From NCBI RefSeq assembly GCF_932274485.2, contig NC_065883.2, positions 77,682,059-77,746,058 of the forward strand: a DNA stretch of 64,000 nt. Direction: 5' to 3'. Shown here piece after piece: positions 27,540 to 37,719 of the stretch. The stretch is from Patella vulgata (Eukaryota > Mollusca > Gastropoda > Patellidae). Each line of letters starts with the position of its first letter. Positions within the stretch are counted from its first letter, which is position 1. The position numbers and the translations under genes are program-made. Below the pieces are notes generated by a model. It ran no database searches, was not told the DNA's origin, and was given only the letters and a program-made list of their open reading frames with translations.

Positions 27540-27945
27540 AATATTTTATGGGGTGTATTATCTCCCCTTATTAGTTTCCCGTTATCGTTAATTTGTAAAC
27601 ATGTCTACTAATGGCGTCAGTAGTATAGAGCGTAGTCTGGGTTACGTCGGGGGGTGATTACCCCCCTTTATTAGTGTTTCCTCTATCGATAATTTGCAGA
27701 ATATCTACAGTAATGTCGTCCGTAGTATAGATATTGTTGTAGGATATTTTGGGAGATGGCAACTCCCCTTATTAGTGGTTTTGTTTTTTCTAGTAATGGC
27801 GTCAGTAGTTTTTAGGTTACTCTAGGATATTTTTTTGGGGGGTGGTGGGGTGGAGGGGGGATTGTCTTCCTTTATTAATGTTCTGTTATCGTTAATTGTA
27901 GAACATTTACAGTAATGGCGTCAGTAGTGGGTTACTCTAGGCCAC
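27540..27945. repeat. about 120-bp tandem repeat upstream of the SLC46 gene
   Basis: Three to four units with AATGGCGTCAGTAGT, a GGTTACTCTAGG-like word and TCTCCCCTTATTAGTG; units have diverged and include a G-rich stretch near 27,830-27,860. Confidence 0.75.
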
Positions 27946-28228
27946 GTAGGCCATGTTGACTATGGTTACAGCTGAAGTTGGATGAAAATCGATCACGCGG
28001 TGAATACGTTGCAGATGTTTGTATTTAAATTTGTTACAAGGGAATGGTCAACACAATTACATAAATAGTTCCGTCAATAAAGCCCCATGAATCTATACGA
28101 AAAATATCCATTTCTTCTTCATTTATCTTCATTTTTTTATTCGTGTTTTTGAAAGGCCACTTTAAATATACATGTTGTATTTTACAGAGAGGATACTGTG
28201 ATGGACAGTTAAAACATCGAACATCAAG

Positions 28229-29066
28229 ATGGCGTTTTGTTGTCATGGTTTTCGCGTCACCGTGGAACCCATCATGTTCCTCTATATGATGTGCTTATAC
28301 ATTGCCTTTCCAGCGCTACAAGCTCTCATTTACAGTAAAGTCTGTGTCCACCAATATAATACAACGTTCTGTCAAAATTTGAAAAACAATTCAGCAAATA
28401 TGTCAGAATATCAAGACGAAGAAGATCTTGTACAGTCAGAGACGTCACATTTGATCTTGATGACTAATGCCTCCCGTTTGGTGCCATCGTGTATAGTTGT
28501 TTTGTTTTTTCTCAGCCCACTGGTTGATCACGTCAGCCGTAAAGCAGCCATTTTGATTACAGCGGGTTTTGGCATAGCCGAGAATGTTGCTTATTTGTTA
28601 AATAGTGTTTACGTTGACATTGATGCAAGCTACTTGTTGATTGGTTCGATTAGCGGTGGATGTGGCGGATCGTTTACTGCGATGGTGATGACTATTTATA
28701 GCTACACATCAAACATTTCAACAGATGAAGATAAAACAGTCCGTATTGCACTTGTAGAGGCCATGATATTTCTAGCCGGAACTATTGGTATTTTTTGTTC
28801 CGGACTGATGGTGGATCGACTGGGTTTTGTTTTTACCTTCAGTTTTACGACTGGACTTCTTGTTGTATTAATTCTATATGTCCTTATATGGCTACCGGAT
28901 GTAAAACCTGATAAACCATCAGACGATGACGTTGGATGCACGAGGATGATGGCTAGTCGAGTTTCAGGAATTTTCAAATTTATTCGTAAGGAGAGAGAAG
29001 AAGGCGTGAAAGTTTTCGTTGGGTCGATGATTGCCATTATTCTGTTGATGATGACTGCACTAGCAG
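28229..29066 (+). CDS. SLC46-like exon 1
   Basis: Residues 1-279: first six or so membrane segments, the central cytosolic loop (PDVKPDKPSDDDVGCTRMM) and the start of segment 7. ATG in AAGATGG. Donor G|GTACAG, phase 1. Confidence 0.93.
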
Positions 29067-29268
29067 GTACAGTATCCAAGTTTTAATGGGGGAGGAAGGG
29101 GGAAGGGGGGAGGGGGAGGAAGGGGGAAGGGGGGAGGGGGGAAGGGGGGAGGGGAGGGGGCAACGTCAGATTAAGCTCACATTGCATCAAAAGCGATATA
29201 GTAATATAATTATACCATACTATATTAATCCCACAATGGCATAATCTCTCTGTGTGTCTCTCTCTCCC

Positions 29269-29299
<31 letters not shown>

Positions 29300-32200
29300 A
29301 TTGGTAATGGAACACCACGTGAATTTATTATAAGAATACCAAGTGAATTTACTAATGTGGAATACCACATATAATAAATATAATAGTCTGTAACGTCAGG
29401 AATGATATATTTCTTTAATGACAGGTGAAAGAGATATTATGTATTTATACGTCAGACGTCATCCATTAAACTGGTCAACTACAATGTATGGGTATCTAAG
29501 TGGATTTGAGAACGTTCTGAGAGGGATAACTCTAATTGCTGTGATGCCTGTATTCAAATACAAATTTCATTTGAAGGATACAACTCTGATTATTCTGGGA
29601 ATAAGTTCAAGAATAGTCGGTTTTACTTTCTACAGCTTCGGATATACATGGACAATGTTTACAGGTACATTGTTTTTCTTTCAAAATTATTGTGGGTCGT
29701 GAAAGCCCTCTTTTATTAGGCACACCCCGGTCCCTTTTTTAGGTGGTCATTCAGAAGGCAGATAAATTACAACAGATTTGGTTGGTATGTGTTGTGTTTG
29801 TTCCACCTTGACTGGCAAACTTTACACACTTTGAGGCACTTTTATCTTCTTCTTCTAATCGAGTAGATTATGCTGCTTGGATGATACCGTAGTGTCCGGT
29901 TCCATATTAAATAAGACATCTTGTAGGTGTGGTTATGCAATCTGTTTCACCGAGTATTACGAAAATCTTCTAATATCTCTGTAAAAGATGACTGCCTTCA
30001 ACAAATGACGTCATATCACGTGGCGTCAATCATTGGCTCAATAGCACGTGCATTGTTTACATAAGACGTTATAGATTCGAGCAGAATGGCTCCCTTTACT
30101 CATTTTAATACCCATTTACATTAAAATAGGAAATAATATTTACCTACACATACTTCAAACGTCTTTATTTATTTCTCTAATACATAAGAAAAATGTTTTA
30201 GAATTTAATTTGTCGGAGGAAAAAAGTTAATATTTGTGGCTCATTAAGTCGCATCGATGTCATCCTTATCAGTGATTGTCGCGGCCTAGCAAATATTCAC
30301 TGCTGATCAGTGTGGTGGCTAATTATGCTGTTTGCGTGATACTGTAGAGTCCGGGTCCATAATAATTTAGACATTTTGTAGATGTAGTTATATTGCTTGG
30401 GACCATCTTAAATGAGACATTTCGGGGGAATTGTGATGTATTATAATAAACGGTTTAGATAGCGGTTATTTAAACAGACCTTTTAGTATGTCATATCAAA
30501 TAAATTCATTTTGGAATCGCAGTGGCTCAGTGAGTAAGACGCTGGTTCATTAATCAGGCGGTCGAAGGTTCGATGCCGCCGTTTGCCGTTGTTCTCCAGG
30601 TTTCCCCAGCATGATGTACCCTGTCAGTGGTGCAGTACGATGGTCTATGCAATGATCTAGTCGTTCGGATGGGACAAAAAACAAGGTCCACCCATGTACT
30701 CCCTACTCATTGCCAAGCACGTGAGAGAGCTCTTGACAGTTGGAATTCGAGTAACGCCGCTGTCAGAGTAAAATTTCCATTATATATTGATAGTAGCACC
30801 ATTCTTTTTTAAACTAGTTGTTGACGAAAAGTAAGACGTTTAACCCTATTTCATTCAAATTCACAGGTTGTGCTGCATCATTGTTTACTGGTTATCCAGC
30901 TGCGGGTATCAGATCTAGCGTTAGTCAACAGATACATAAAGATGAACATGGTATGCTCTAGTTATTCATTTATTTAAGCTTTTTGGGTCGTCAATATTTG
31001 TGAAACAGTTTTCGAGTATTCTTATTACATGATAGCTCAGACAGAAATGAGGAACCGTGACGTGGCTCATTGCCTCGTCGATTAGCGAGCAGTCATACTC
31101 AGCATGAGTATTAACCCCAGTGATTGACACCTCCCTAATAGTTTAAAGCTTGCGCGTTGGGTCAGAAGGTCTGCCATTGAGTCAAGTGGCATGGTTTCGA
31201 TTCCCCGCTCGTACATGACAAGGAGTCGGGTCGCCTGTCCAACATCATAGGTTTACTCTGGGTTCTCCGGTTTCCACAGCTATTGACCCCTACGAACAAG
31301 CGAATTATTGAGATAAAATTGAACCATATGTAATTCCCGAATGATCCAGTTTGTGTCGAGTGGACGGTAAACACCATTTCTCCCTTTAACAATGGCTTGT
31401 AACAGATCACTGACATATTATTACAGATAGTCCCACGTGTTTTGATTTTATTTCAGGGCGATTATTTGGTTTAATTGCATCAGTAGAAAGTATCGCCGCC
31501 ATAATAGCTACCTTGATATTTAATTATGTCTATCCAGCATCGCTTTCATTCTATCCTGGCTTCTGTTTTATGTTGCTGGTGGTCATCTGTGTTCTAGGAT
31601 TACTGATCACTCTGTAAGTATTTAATGGAGCAGGTCCAGATTTCGGGACTAACATATGGTTTAATCCCATTTCAATCATTCGCTTGCGCGTAGGGGTCTT
31701 TAGCAGTGGGAGGAAACCGGAGGACCCGGAGAAAACCCACGAGGTTGGACAGGCGACCCTACTCCTTGCCACGTACAACCGGGGATTCGAAACCACGCCA
31801 GTTGACTCAACGACAGACTTTATGGTACAGCGCGTACGTGCTAACCATTCAGCCATCCAACCCCCCAATTCGGGATGGGATGGCCAGGTGATGCAAGTAA
31901 TAACCCCAGGGGAGTTTGGGATGGGTTGATAATGCAAGAAATCACCTTTAGGGGAGTTGGGATGAGTTGATAATGCAAGTAATCATCCTAAGGGGAGTTG
32001 TGATGACCTGATGATGCAAGTAAACACCCTATGGGAGGGGGATGGGTTGATAATGCAAGTAATCATCCTAAAGGGAGTTGTGATGACCTGATGATGCAAG
32101 TAAACACCCTATGGGAGGGGGATGGGTTGATAATGCAAGTAATCACCCTAAGGGGAGTTGGGATGGGTTGATAATGCAAGTAAACACCCTAAGGGAGGGG

Positions 32201-34883
32201 GAGGGGTTGATAATGCAAGTAATCACCCTAAGGGATTTGGGGTGGCCTGATGATGCAAGTAATCAACATAAATGAAATGAAATGTTGTTTAATGGCACGT
32301 CAGCTCCAACCGGGCTATATTGCGCCAACCATATGGTGAAATATACGATACAAATTAAAACAATATCACATAATTGAATTTATATATGTAAATAAAAACA
32401 AATATCACAGAAAATATATTAATTAAAAATATATATAACAAATCTTTTACATATATAAATATTTAAAACGATATACATGATTAAATATATACAATTAAAA
32501 TTGAGAATAAAAGTTTGTCTCTTTTAAAAATGTTAGCACTTTATCATATAGCTCCGGTTGAGCAAATAGCTGACGTAATGACTGGCAACGGTAGTATTTA
32601 GATCTAATATACTTGAGATGTTTGCACTCAATCAAGGTGTATCTCACTGTCAAAGGAACATGACAGTGAACACATTCCGGTTGAGGCTCTCGCTTCAAAA
32701 TGAAAATATGAGTTAAAAAAGTATGACCAATGCGAGAGCGACACAAAACAACTTCATCTCTCATGTTAGACCTGTAGGAGCATGGCCATTCTCCAAGGAG
32801 AGGCTTTATGTGATGAAGTCTGTTTGTGCCTGCAAGATCCCCAAGACCGTTGCCAGCGGTCATAAATAAAATTATTTATACAGGATTTAAAATCCGTGTA
32901 TGGCGTTAAAAATTCGAATAAGGGAAGATCTAAGGCAGACTTGGCAGCCAAATCTGCTTGATCATTCCCTTTTATATCCATGTGACTGGGGAGCCAGCAA
33001 AGGACACTGTCCTTGCTGATGAACTCGTTTGATAGTAACAGACCATAAATGTCTGCTACTAATGGGTGTTCAAGCTGTTTATTATTTATTGCTTGTAGTG
33101 AGGACAAAGAATCAGTAAAAATTATATATTTTAAATCAGATGTTGATTGAATGAACTCCAAAGCCTGAAGAATGGCCTGGAGTTCAGCTGTAAAGATGGA
33201 AGCAGCAGGTGGAAGGCGGACAGAAATGGTCTCAGATGGTGTCACGGTAGCCGAAGCTACCCGATCACCATCTTTCGAACCATCTGTATAAATTGGAGCA
33301 TAATCACCATATTTAGACCTCAGCTCTCGAAAGAGAGACTGAAACACCGTAGAGCTAGTATCTCTCTTTTTATGTTGTGTAAGATGGAAATCAATCTTTG
33401 GGGGAGATATAGCCCACGGTGGAGTCCTAAAGAAAGGGGTATTCGCAATACTGTCCAGGCTGATACCAGCCTCAGACAAAAGGGGTTGTATGCGAATACC
33501 GAAAGGTGGAATAACTTTAGTCTTAAGCAGATATAGATGCTCATGATATGGTCTAAATATGATGTTAAATGAAATATGATTTGGTAAAGATGCTATTTTC
33601 GTAGCATACTGCAGGGCCAGTTTATCACGTCTGTTGTGCAGTGAGGGCTCATGCGCTAATCAACATAAGGGGGGGGGGGGGCGTGATAATGCCAGTAATC
33701 ATCCTAGGGGGAGTTTAGATGGCCTGATGATGCAATTAATCACTTTAAGGAAGTGGGGAGGTGGGGTTGCTACACTCCTAGTGTAAGCGTATGTGGCATG
33801 GACATACGGGCGCCTCATGGGTTACTCCGATTTCCTCCCACAGGAAAGAGAGGGAGAGAGAAATGGGGTTTAACGTCCACTCGACACAAACTAGGTCATT
33901 TCTCGACTAACATATGGTTTAATTTTATTTCAATAATTCGCTTGCGCGTAGGGGTCTTTAGCAGTGGGAGGAAACCGGAGGACCCGGAGAAAACCCACGA
34001 GGCTGGACCACAGGAAAGAAACCTGGATTATACTAAAGATAAGACATCATGTCTGCGATATCACCTTCTGTGGAAATAGACGTTAAACCCGTCAAATAAC
34101 AACAATAACAGTTAAGTGTCTGGAAGCAGACGTTAGGCACCACGAACAGACAAATGATTTCACAAGGTACCATTAATAAAAGTAGGGTTAAATAAAACAG
34201 TCGGCCACATAGATTTAGAAATAGGCCACATAAGTTTGTAAAACTTAATTAACAAAGAGATCGAGACGAACAAAACCCCCGAAATCACCACATCAAGTAA
34301 ATGTACATTAAAGTACCTTAATGAGTACATGCTAAGCTCCAACTGTCAGGGATATTGTTACGTCTACGCCTCGGGTTTTCGTGCCATCCAAAGGTCCTAT
34401 TGAGAACCCCAAAACTTTCCGGATCAACACCAGGATCAAACATGGGACCTCCAAAGCTAGTGAGCCAGCGCCTGACTAATTGTCTTGGCATGCCGAGCAA
34501 GACATAACACAAACAAAACGAGTCAACGTCTTTGAATGCATTTTATGTTTACATGTTCATATCGCCAGACAAACAGAGGTCAAAAACCCATGTCAGCAGA
34601 AATGTTCCTTCCCTTCCCCCCCCCCTTCCACACCGCCATCGCCTAAGATGAGTGTCCCGTTTTTATTGGCCCAATCGGTGCAGAAAACCTTATTTCATTT
34701 CGGTGAGTGTTCTATCAAAACCAATGTTTATACATGTATATACTATTGTTTATTTATAGGTGGCTGCGTATTAAAATGCCAGAACCAAATTATTATGGTG
34801 AATTTGAATTGAGTGTATCCCCAGAAGACAGTAAAAAGGAAATACCTCCCTCGTCCATATTCAATGGATTAAAAAATGTTTAA
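28229..34883 (+). CDS. SLC46-family solute carrier (proton-coupled folate transporter-like), 5 coding exons
   Basis: A multi-pass major-facilitator membrane transporter. Exons 28229-29066, 29425-29664, 30867-30950, 31457-31613 and 34760-34883 join in phase (1,443 nt, 480 residues; family members are about 450-480). The N-terminus VEPIMFLYMMCLYIAFPALQ with YSKVC is the family signature; N-glycosylation-type sites (NTT, NNS, NMS) follow in the first extracellular loop. Later family hallmarks are SRLVPSCIVVLFFLSPLVDH and AGIRSSVSQQIHKDEHGRLF. About 12 hydrophobic segments are expected and I can see most of them. Known relatives carry folates (SLC46A1) or muropeptides and cyclic dinucleotides (SLC46A1-A3), so the substrate here cannot be read from sequence. 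A possible untranslated exon begins after TTTTACAG at 28,187. An inverted MITE pair (27.1 and 35.6 kb) brackets the gene. Family secure; the individual orthologue is not. Confidence 0.92.
29087..29160 (+). repeat. G-rich tract just after the SLC46 exon 1 donor
   Basis: Repeats of GGGGGAAGG and GGGGGGAGG beginning 20 nt into intron 1; many runs of four to six G, able to form G-quadruplexes in DNA or pre-mRNA. A (TC)n tract follows at 29,246-29,295. Confidence 0.9.
29425..29664 (+). CDS. SLC46-like exon 2
   Basis: Residues 280-359 (YLYVRRHPLNWSTTMYGYLS to YTWTMFTG), segments 7-9. Acceptor TTCTTTAATGACAG, donor G|GTACAT. Confidence 0.92.
29865..30420. repeat. two diverged copies of a 75-100 bp unit in SLC46 intron 2
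   Basis: GATTATGCTGCTTGGATGAT with GTAGTGTCCGG at 29,868-29,945 recurs in altered form at 30,325-30,400. Nothing else recognised between them. Confidence 0.55.
30512..30862 (+). mobile_element. SINE-A copy, full length, abutting the SLC46 exon 3 acceptor
   Basis: Head with box A (GTGGCTCAGTGAGTAAGAC) and box B (GGTTCGATGCC), body (TCGTTCGGATGGGACAAAAA), 3' end AGTAAGACGTTTAACCC and a CATTTCATT-like tail. The acceptor AAATTCACAG follows directly. Confidence 0.88.
30867..30950 (+). CDS. SLC46-like exon 3
   Basis: Residues 360-387 (CAASLFTGYPAAGIRSSVSQ to KDEH), the conserved cytosolic loop. Donor G|GTATGC, phase 1. Confidence 0.92.
31130..31388 (+). mobile_element. SINE-B copy in SLC46 intron 3
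   Basis: Sense SINE-B with head (TCAAGTGGCATGGTTTCGAT), body and the 3' end CGGTAAACACCATTTCTCCC; about 70 nt upstream of the exon 4 acceptor. Confidence 0.8.
31457..31613 (+). CDS. SLC46-like exon 4
   Basis: Residues 388-439 (RLFGLIASVESIAAIIATLI, then the last membrane segment around FCFMLLVVICVLGLLITL). Donor CT|GTAAGT, phase 2. Confidence 0.93.
31636..31866 (-). mobile_element. SINE-B copy
   Basis: Minus-strand SINE-B, well preserved (GTCTTTAGCAGTGGGAGGAA on plus) with the tRNA-like head at 31,830-31,865; the last 40 bp of the tail end are absent. Confidence 0.85.
31870..32271. repeat. about 45-bp minisatellite, left part
   Basis: Around nine units with GGGATGGGTTGATAATGCAA and GTAATCACCCTAAGGGGAGT in SLC46 intron 4. 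It is split by the LINE copy and resumes at 33,657-33,750. Confidence 0.88.
32272..33656 (-). mobile_element. LINE copy, 5'-truncated, RNase H end (same family as 55.8-61.2 kb)
   Basis: Minus-strand 3' part of an I-type LINE, corresponding to 59,827-61,225 of the longer copy. It encodes, in pieces, the RNase H domain (IYTDGSKDGDR; FTAELQAILQALEF; FTDSLSSLQAINNK; SHMDIKGNDQADLA) and the C-terminal CVHCHVPLTVRYTLIECKHL region, then the 3' UTR and a (ATTTC)n end. The frame is broken by at least one shift near 32,770-32,870. A 12-bp target-site duplication TAATCAACATAA flanks it (32,260-32,271; 33,657-33,668), inside a minisatellite. Confidence 0.9.
33657..33750. repeat. minisatellite, right part
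   Basis: Continuation of the 31,870-32,271 array after the LINE insertion, with a run of 13 G at 33,669. Confidence 0.8.
33775..34110 (+). mobile_element. SINE-C copy, split by a SINE-B insertion
   Basis: A third SINE-like family: body word CTCCGATTTCCTCCCACAGG, 3' end TGGAAATAGACGTTAAACCC and an AAC-rich tail (AATAACAACAATAACA). It is interrupted by the SINE-B at 33,849-34,007; the 12-bp word CCACAGGAAAGA is duplicated on both sides of that insertion. Confidence 0.7.
33849..34007 (-). mobile_element. SINE-B copy nested in SINE-C
   Basis: Minus-strand SINE-B, 5'-truncated, with a (GA)n start and the well-preserved body AAACCCACGAGGCTGGAC at its end; flanked by CCACAGGAAAGA target-site duplications. 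Confidence 0.82.
34325..34490 (-). mobile_element. SINE-A 5' part
   Basis: Minus-strand SINE-A head and first body half (GATCAAACATGGGACCTCCA on plus is the box B region); the 3' part is missing. Confidence 0.7.
34645..34712 (+). mobile_element. SINE-A 3' end fragment
   Basis: GGCCCAATCGGTGCAGAAAA, then CCTTATTTCATTTC; about 50 nt upstream of the SLC46 exon 5 acceptor. Confidence 0.6.
34760..34883 (+). CDS. SLC46-like exon 5 with stop codon
   Basis: Residues 440-480 (WLRIKMPEPNYYGEFELSVS to NGLKNV), cytosolic C-terminus, TAA at 34,881-34,883. Acceptor TGTTTATTTATAG. Confidence 0.88.
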
Positions 34884-34974
34884 ATTACATACAGTATTGT
34901 AGTCTAATTATTGTTTGTCCCATCCAAATAATTAAGAAACCCTTTATTTTCATCACCGGCAGTACTAAATACTG

Positions 34975-35375
34975 AACAAATCCGGAAAGTACCGAAAAAA
35001 ACAAAAACAGGGAAAATCCCCCCAAAACATAGAAAATTACCCAAAATACCCAGGAAACACGAAAAATACCCCAATAATCATTAACGTGTTGTACTAATTC
35101 CCGAAAAAATCCGAATAACCCTATTTACTGAAAAATCACTAAATACCGAAAACTCAAGACTAATTATTGAAAAAAACAACCTAGGCTTCGCATAAAATTT
35201 GTGGGGAACTCTAGGCAACGCATGAAAATGGTCGACACTCTAGAGTAAACTAGGTCACGAATAAATATAGTGAGTCACTCTAGGTCACAATTGGGACACT
35301 GTAGTTGGGTCATGGGCCAGGCTGGGCCACTTATAAAAACTGTGGGGCACGCTAGGTGGGTCATGGGTTAGGTTT
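34975..35375. repeat. low-complexity and short-unit repeats
   Basis: 34,975-35,180 is A/C-rich with scattered ACCGAAAAA and CCCAAAA words; 35,185-35,375 has diverged units around GGGGCACGCTAGG and CACTCTAGGTCAC. Confidence 0.55.
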
Positions 35376-35485
35376 ATTTTTTCAGACGGCAAGTTCTCCC
35401 GTTGCACCATTTAGCACGGTATTTTCTTCATGAACTAGATATAAAATATCTCAATGCGAGGTTGTAAGCATTCTTTTGTTCTTTT

Positions 35486-35998
35486 AGTGTGTTACCTCCC
35501 TTGAATGAATGAGATCAAGAGTTTGTTACCTCCCTTGAATGAATGAGATGGAGGCAGACCACCATTAATTTTCACCATCCCGGTACCCACAAATTGTAGT
35601 TCGTCTATTTATAGCAATTCTCTCTGTCTCTTTTCGCCCCTTTTGCATGTCCAATTTTGTTGATATTTTGGTCAAGAATGGACGAAGAGGGTTTCAATTA
35701 ACATTTTCTGTCATGTTTTGGTAAATATTCATGATTTTGAGGCGGGGGGATAACGGGGTTATCAGGTTGGCTACGGTGATATGTACGGCAACTAGTTACA
35801 TGTTTTTAGTATGCTTCTTCAAGTTTGTGTATCTCAAAATTTTGGTGGTCAACCTCATACAAATTTTAGTGCAAAGACATGGCCATTTGTTTCTCTGTCT
35901 GTAGTGAAAAGCATTCAGCCCATTGAAGTCAATGGGGAAATTAATGATGGTCTGCCCCAGATGAAGAGTTTCTTACCTCCCTTGAATGAATGAGATCA
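35486..35998. repeat. 24-bp direct repeats around MITE M copy 2
   Basis: TTACCTCCCTTGAATGAATG (continuing AGAT) occurs at about 35,490, 35,525 and 35,973, the last two directly flanking the MITE. Either a pre-existing tandem repeat split by the MITE or an unusually long duplication. Confidence 0.75.
35550..35960 (-). mobile_element. MITE family M, copy 2 (inverted relative to copy 1)
   Basis: Starts GGCAGACCACCATTAATTTT and ends AAATTAATGATGGTCTGCC, a terminal inverted repeat of about 20 bp. The interior is the reverse complement of 27,083-27,533. No coding capacity. Confidence 0.8.
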
Positions 35999-36479
35999 AG
36001 TCCCGAGTTCACAAAGCATTCTCAGACTTAAGTTAGGAATTTACTCAACGTTCAATCTAATATATTGAAGTAAAATTCATACTTGGTTTCCAAATACTGG
36101 TTTCTCACAAGTAATGCACGCCATACATAGTCGACAAAATGTTATTCCAAATTTGAAGAATATTGTCTAATTAGAAGATATAAAAATAGTGCAGCAAAAT
36201 CAGGTCTTAGAACAGTAGTTTCAAAACATACGAATAGGTCTCCAGATTAAAAAGGTCATATCTCAGGCAATATTAATGCTAGAGTCATATAACTTACCAA
36301 TTTCACATTAGGGGTCATCCGACATGCAGTGGTCCACTTCCGGGTTAGGGGTCACCCGACATGCACTGGCCCACTTGACATGAAATGACCAACATTAGAT
36401 GATACTTTAATAGCCAACCAAGACACATCCCATATCAATGACAATAATCTAATAGAATAGTTTCAATGTGCTTGCCTTC

Positions 36480-36618
36480 TCAACCTCGTGGGTTTATTCC
36501 GGGTACTCCGGTTTCTCTCCACAGGAAAGACGCGTGCGCTAAGAACAAAAATGAAAATGTGACAACTTATCTGTGACATCATCTTCGGTGGAAGCGGACG
36601 TTAAACACTAAGAACAAC
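36480..36618 (+). mobile_element. SINE-C copy
   Basis: CTCGTGGGTTTATTCCGGGT, CACAGGAAAGACGCG, GGTGGAAGCGGACGTTAAAC and an AAGAACAACAACA tail. Confidence 0.65.
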
Positions 36619-36796
36619 AACATTCACAATAACTTGTCTAGGATATCACGAGGACACAAAACGCGGGGAATGAACGAACTATTCTCAATAAAACTCTTGA
36701 ACCTACATATGTATAAACGTCCGGTCTTCATTAATATACTATTATATAATTTGTTTAACATAATCCTTATAAGACATATAGAGGTAGATTTCACAA

Positions 36797-36845
36797 ATTA
36801 AAAACACTTATATGGATATAGTATATCCATATAAGTGTTTTTAAT
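36797..36845. repeat. perfect 49-bp palindrome
   Basis: 24-bp arms (ATTAAAAACACTTATATGGA plus TATA and its reverse complement) around one central G. Confidence 0.95.
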
Positions 36846-37184
36846 ATATAATTTGTTCTTAATAAATACGCATTTAGAATAATTTGGACTTCTCTCATTT
36901 AGGCTACCTTCTGGCTAACTCCTAACCTTGTCCGATGGAAGTTACTTCCTTCTGCGAACTTCCTTTGCAATTAACGATTTATGGGATTGGTCGATAAAAA
37001 TAGTACAATTATCAAGGGCGGGTAACTTGAAAACGTGTCCCTTCCCCATAGATTAACCCAGCTCTTTGTTGAGTAGAATGGAATACCGAGGGTGGTCATT
37101 GAAGGTCTACCGGTGAACATACAAAAGTAACACTGGCAAAATGTACTTGTAATTGAATTGTAGGCGTTTAACAACAAATAATTT

Positions 37185-37498
37185 GGATGCGGGCATTTAA
37201 AAACTTCAACAACTTGCAAGCATGCGGGCGTTTAAAAACTCAACAACTTGCATGCGGGCGTTTAAAACGTCAACAACTTGCATGCAGGAGTTAAAAAAAA
37301 CTTCAACAACTTGCATGCGGGGGTAAAAAAACTTCAACAACTTGCATGCGGGCGTTTAAAAACTGTGGGCGTTTAAAACTTCAACAACTTGCATGCGGGC
37401 GTTTAAAAACTTCAACAACTTGCATGCGGGCGTTTAAAAACTTCAACAACTTGCATGCGGGCGTTTAAAAACTTCAACAACTTGCATGCGGGCGTTGA
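37185..37498. repeat. 31-bp minisatellite
   Basis: About ten units of GCATGCGGGCGTTTAAAAAC plus TTCAACAACTT. Confidence 0.95.
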
Positions 37499-37554
37499 AT
37501 TACTTCCAAATTTTGGTACAAATAGCCAATTAATATTCTTGACTTTACATATTA

Positions 37555-37690
37555 CCTACACGTATAATGTATTGTTATATCACCTACTATTATGTTATAT
37601 CACCTACATGTATACTTTAATGTTATATCAACTACTATAATGTTATATCACCTACTATAATGGTATATCACCTACATGCATACATGTACT
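37555..37690. repeat. short repeat ATGTTATATCACCTACTATA
   Basis: About six imperfect units of about 20 bp. Confidence 0.75.
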
Positions 37691-37719
37691 ATAATGTAAT
37701 ATCCACTAGTAGTGAAGTG

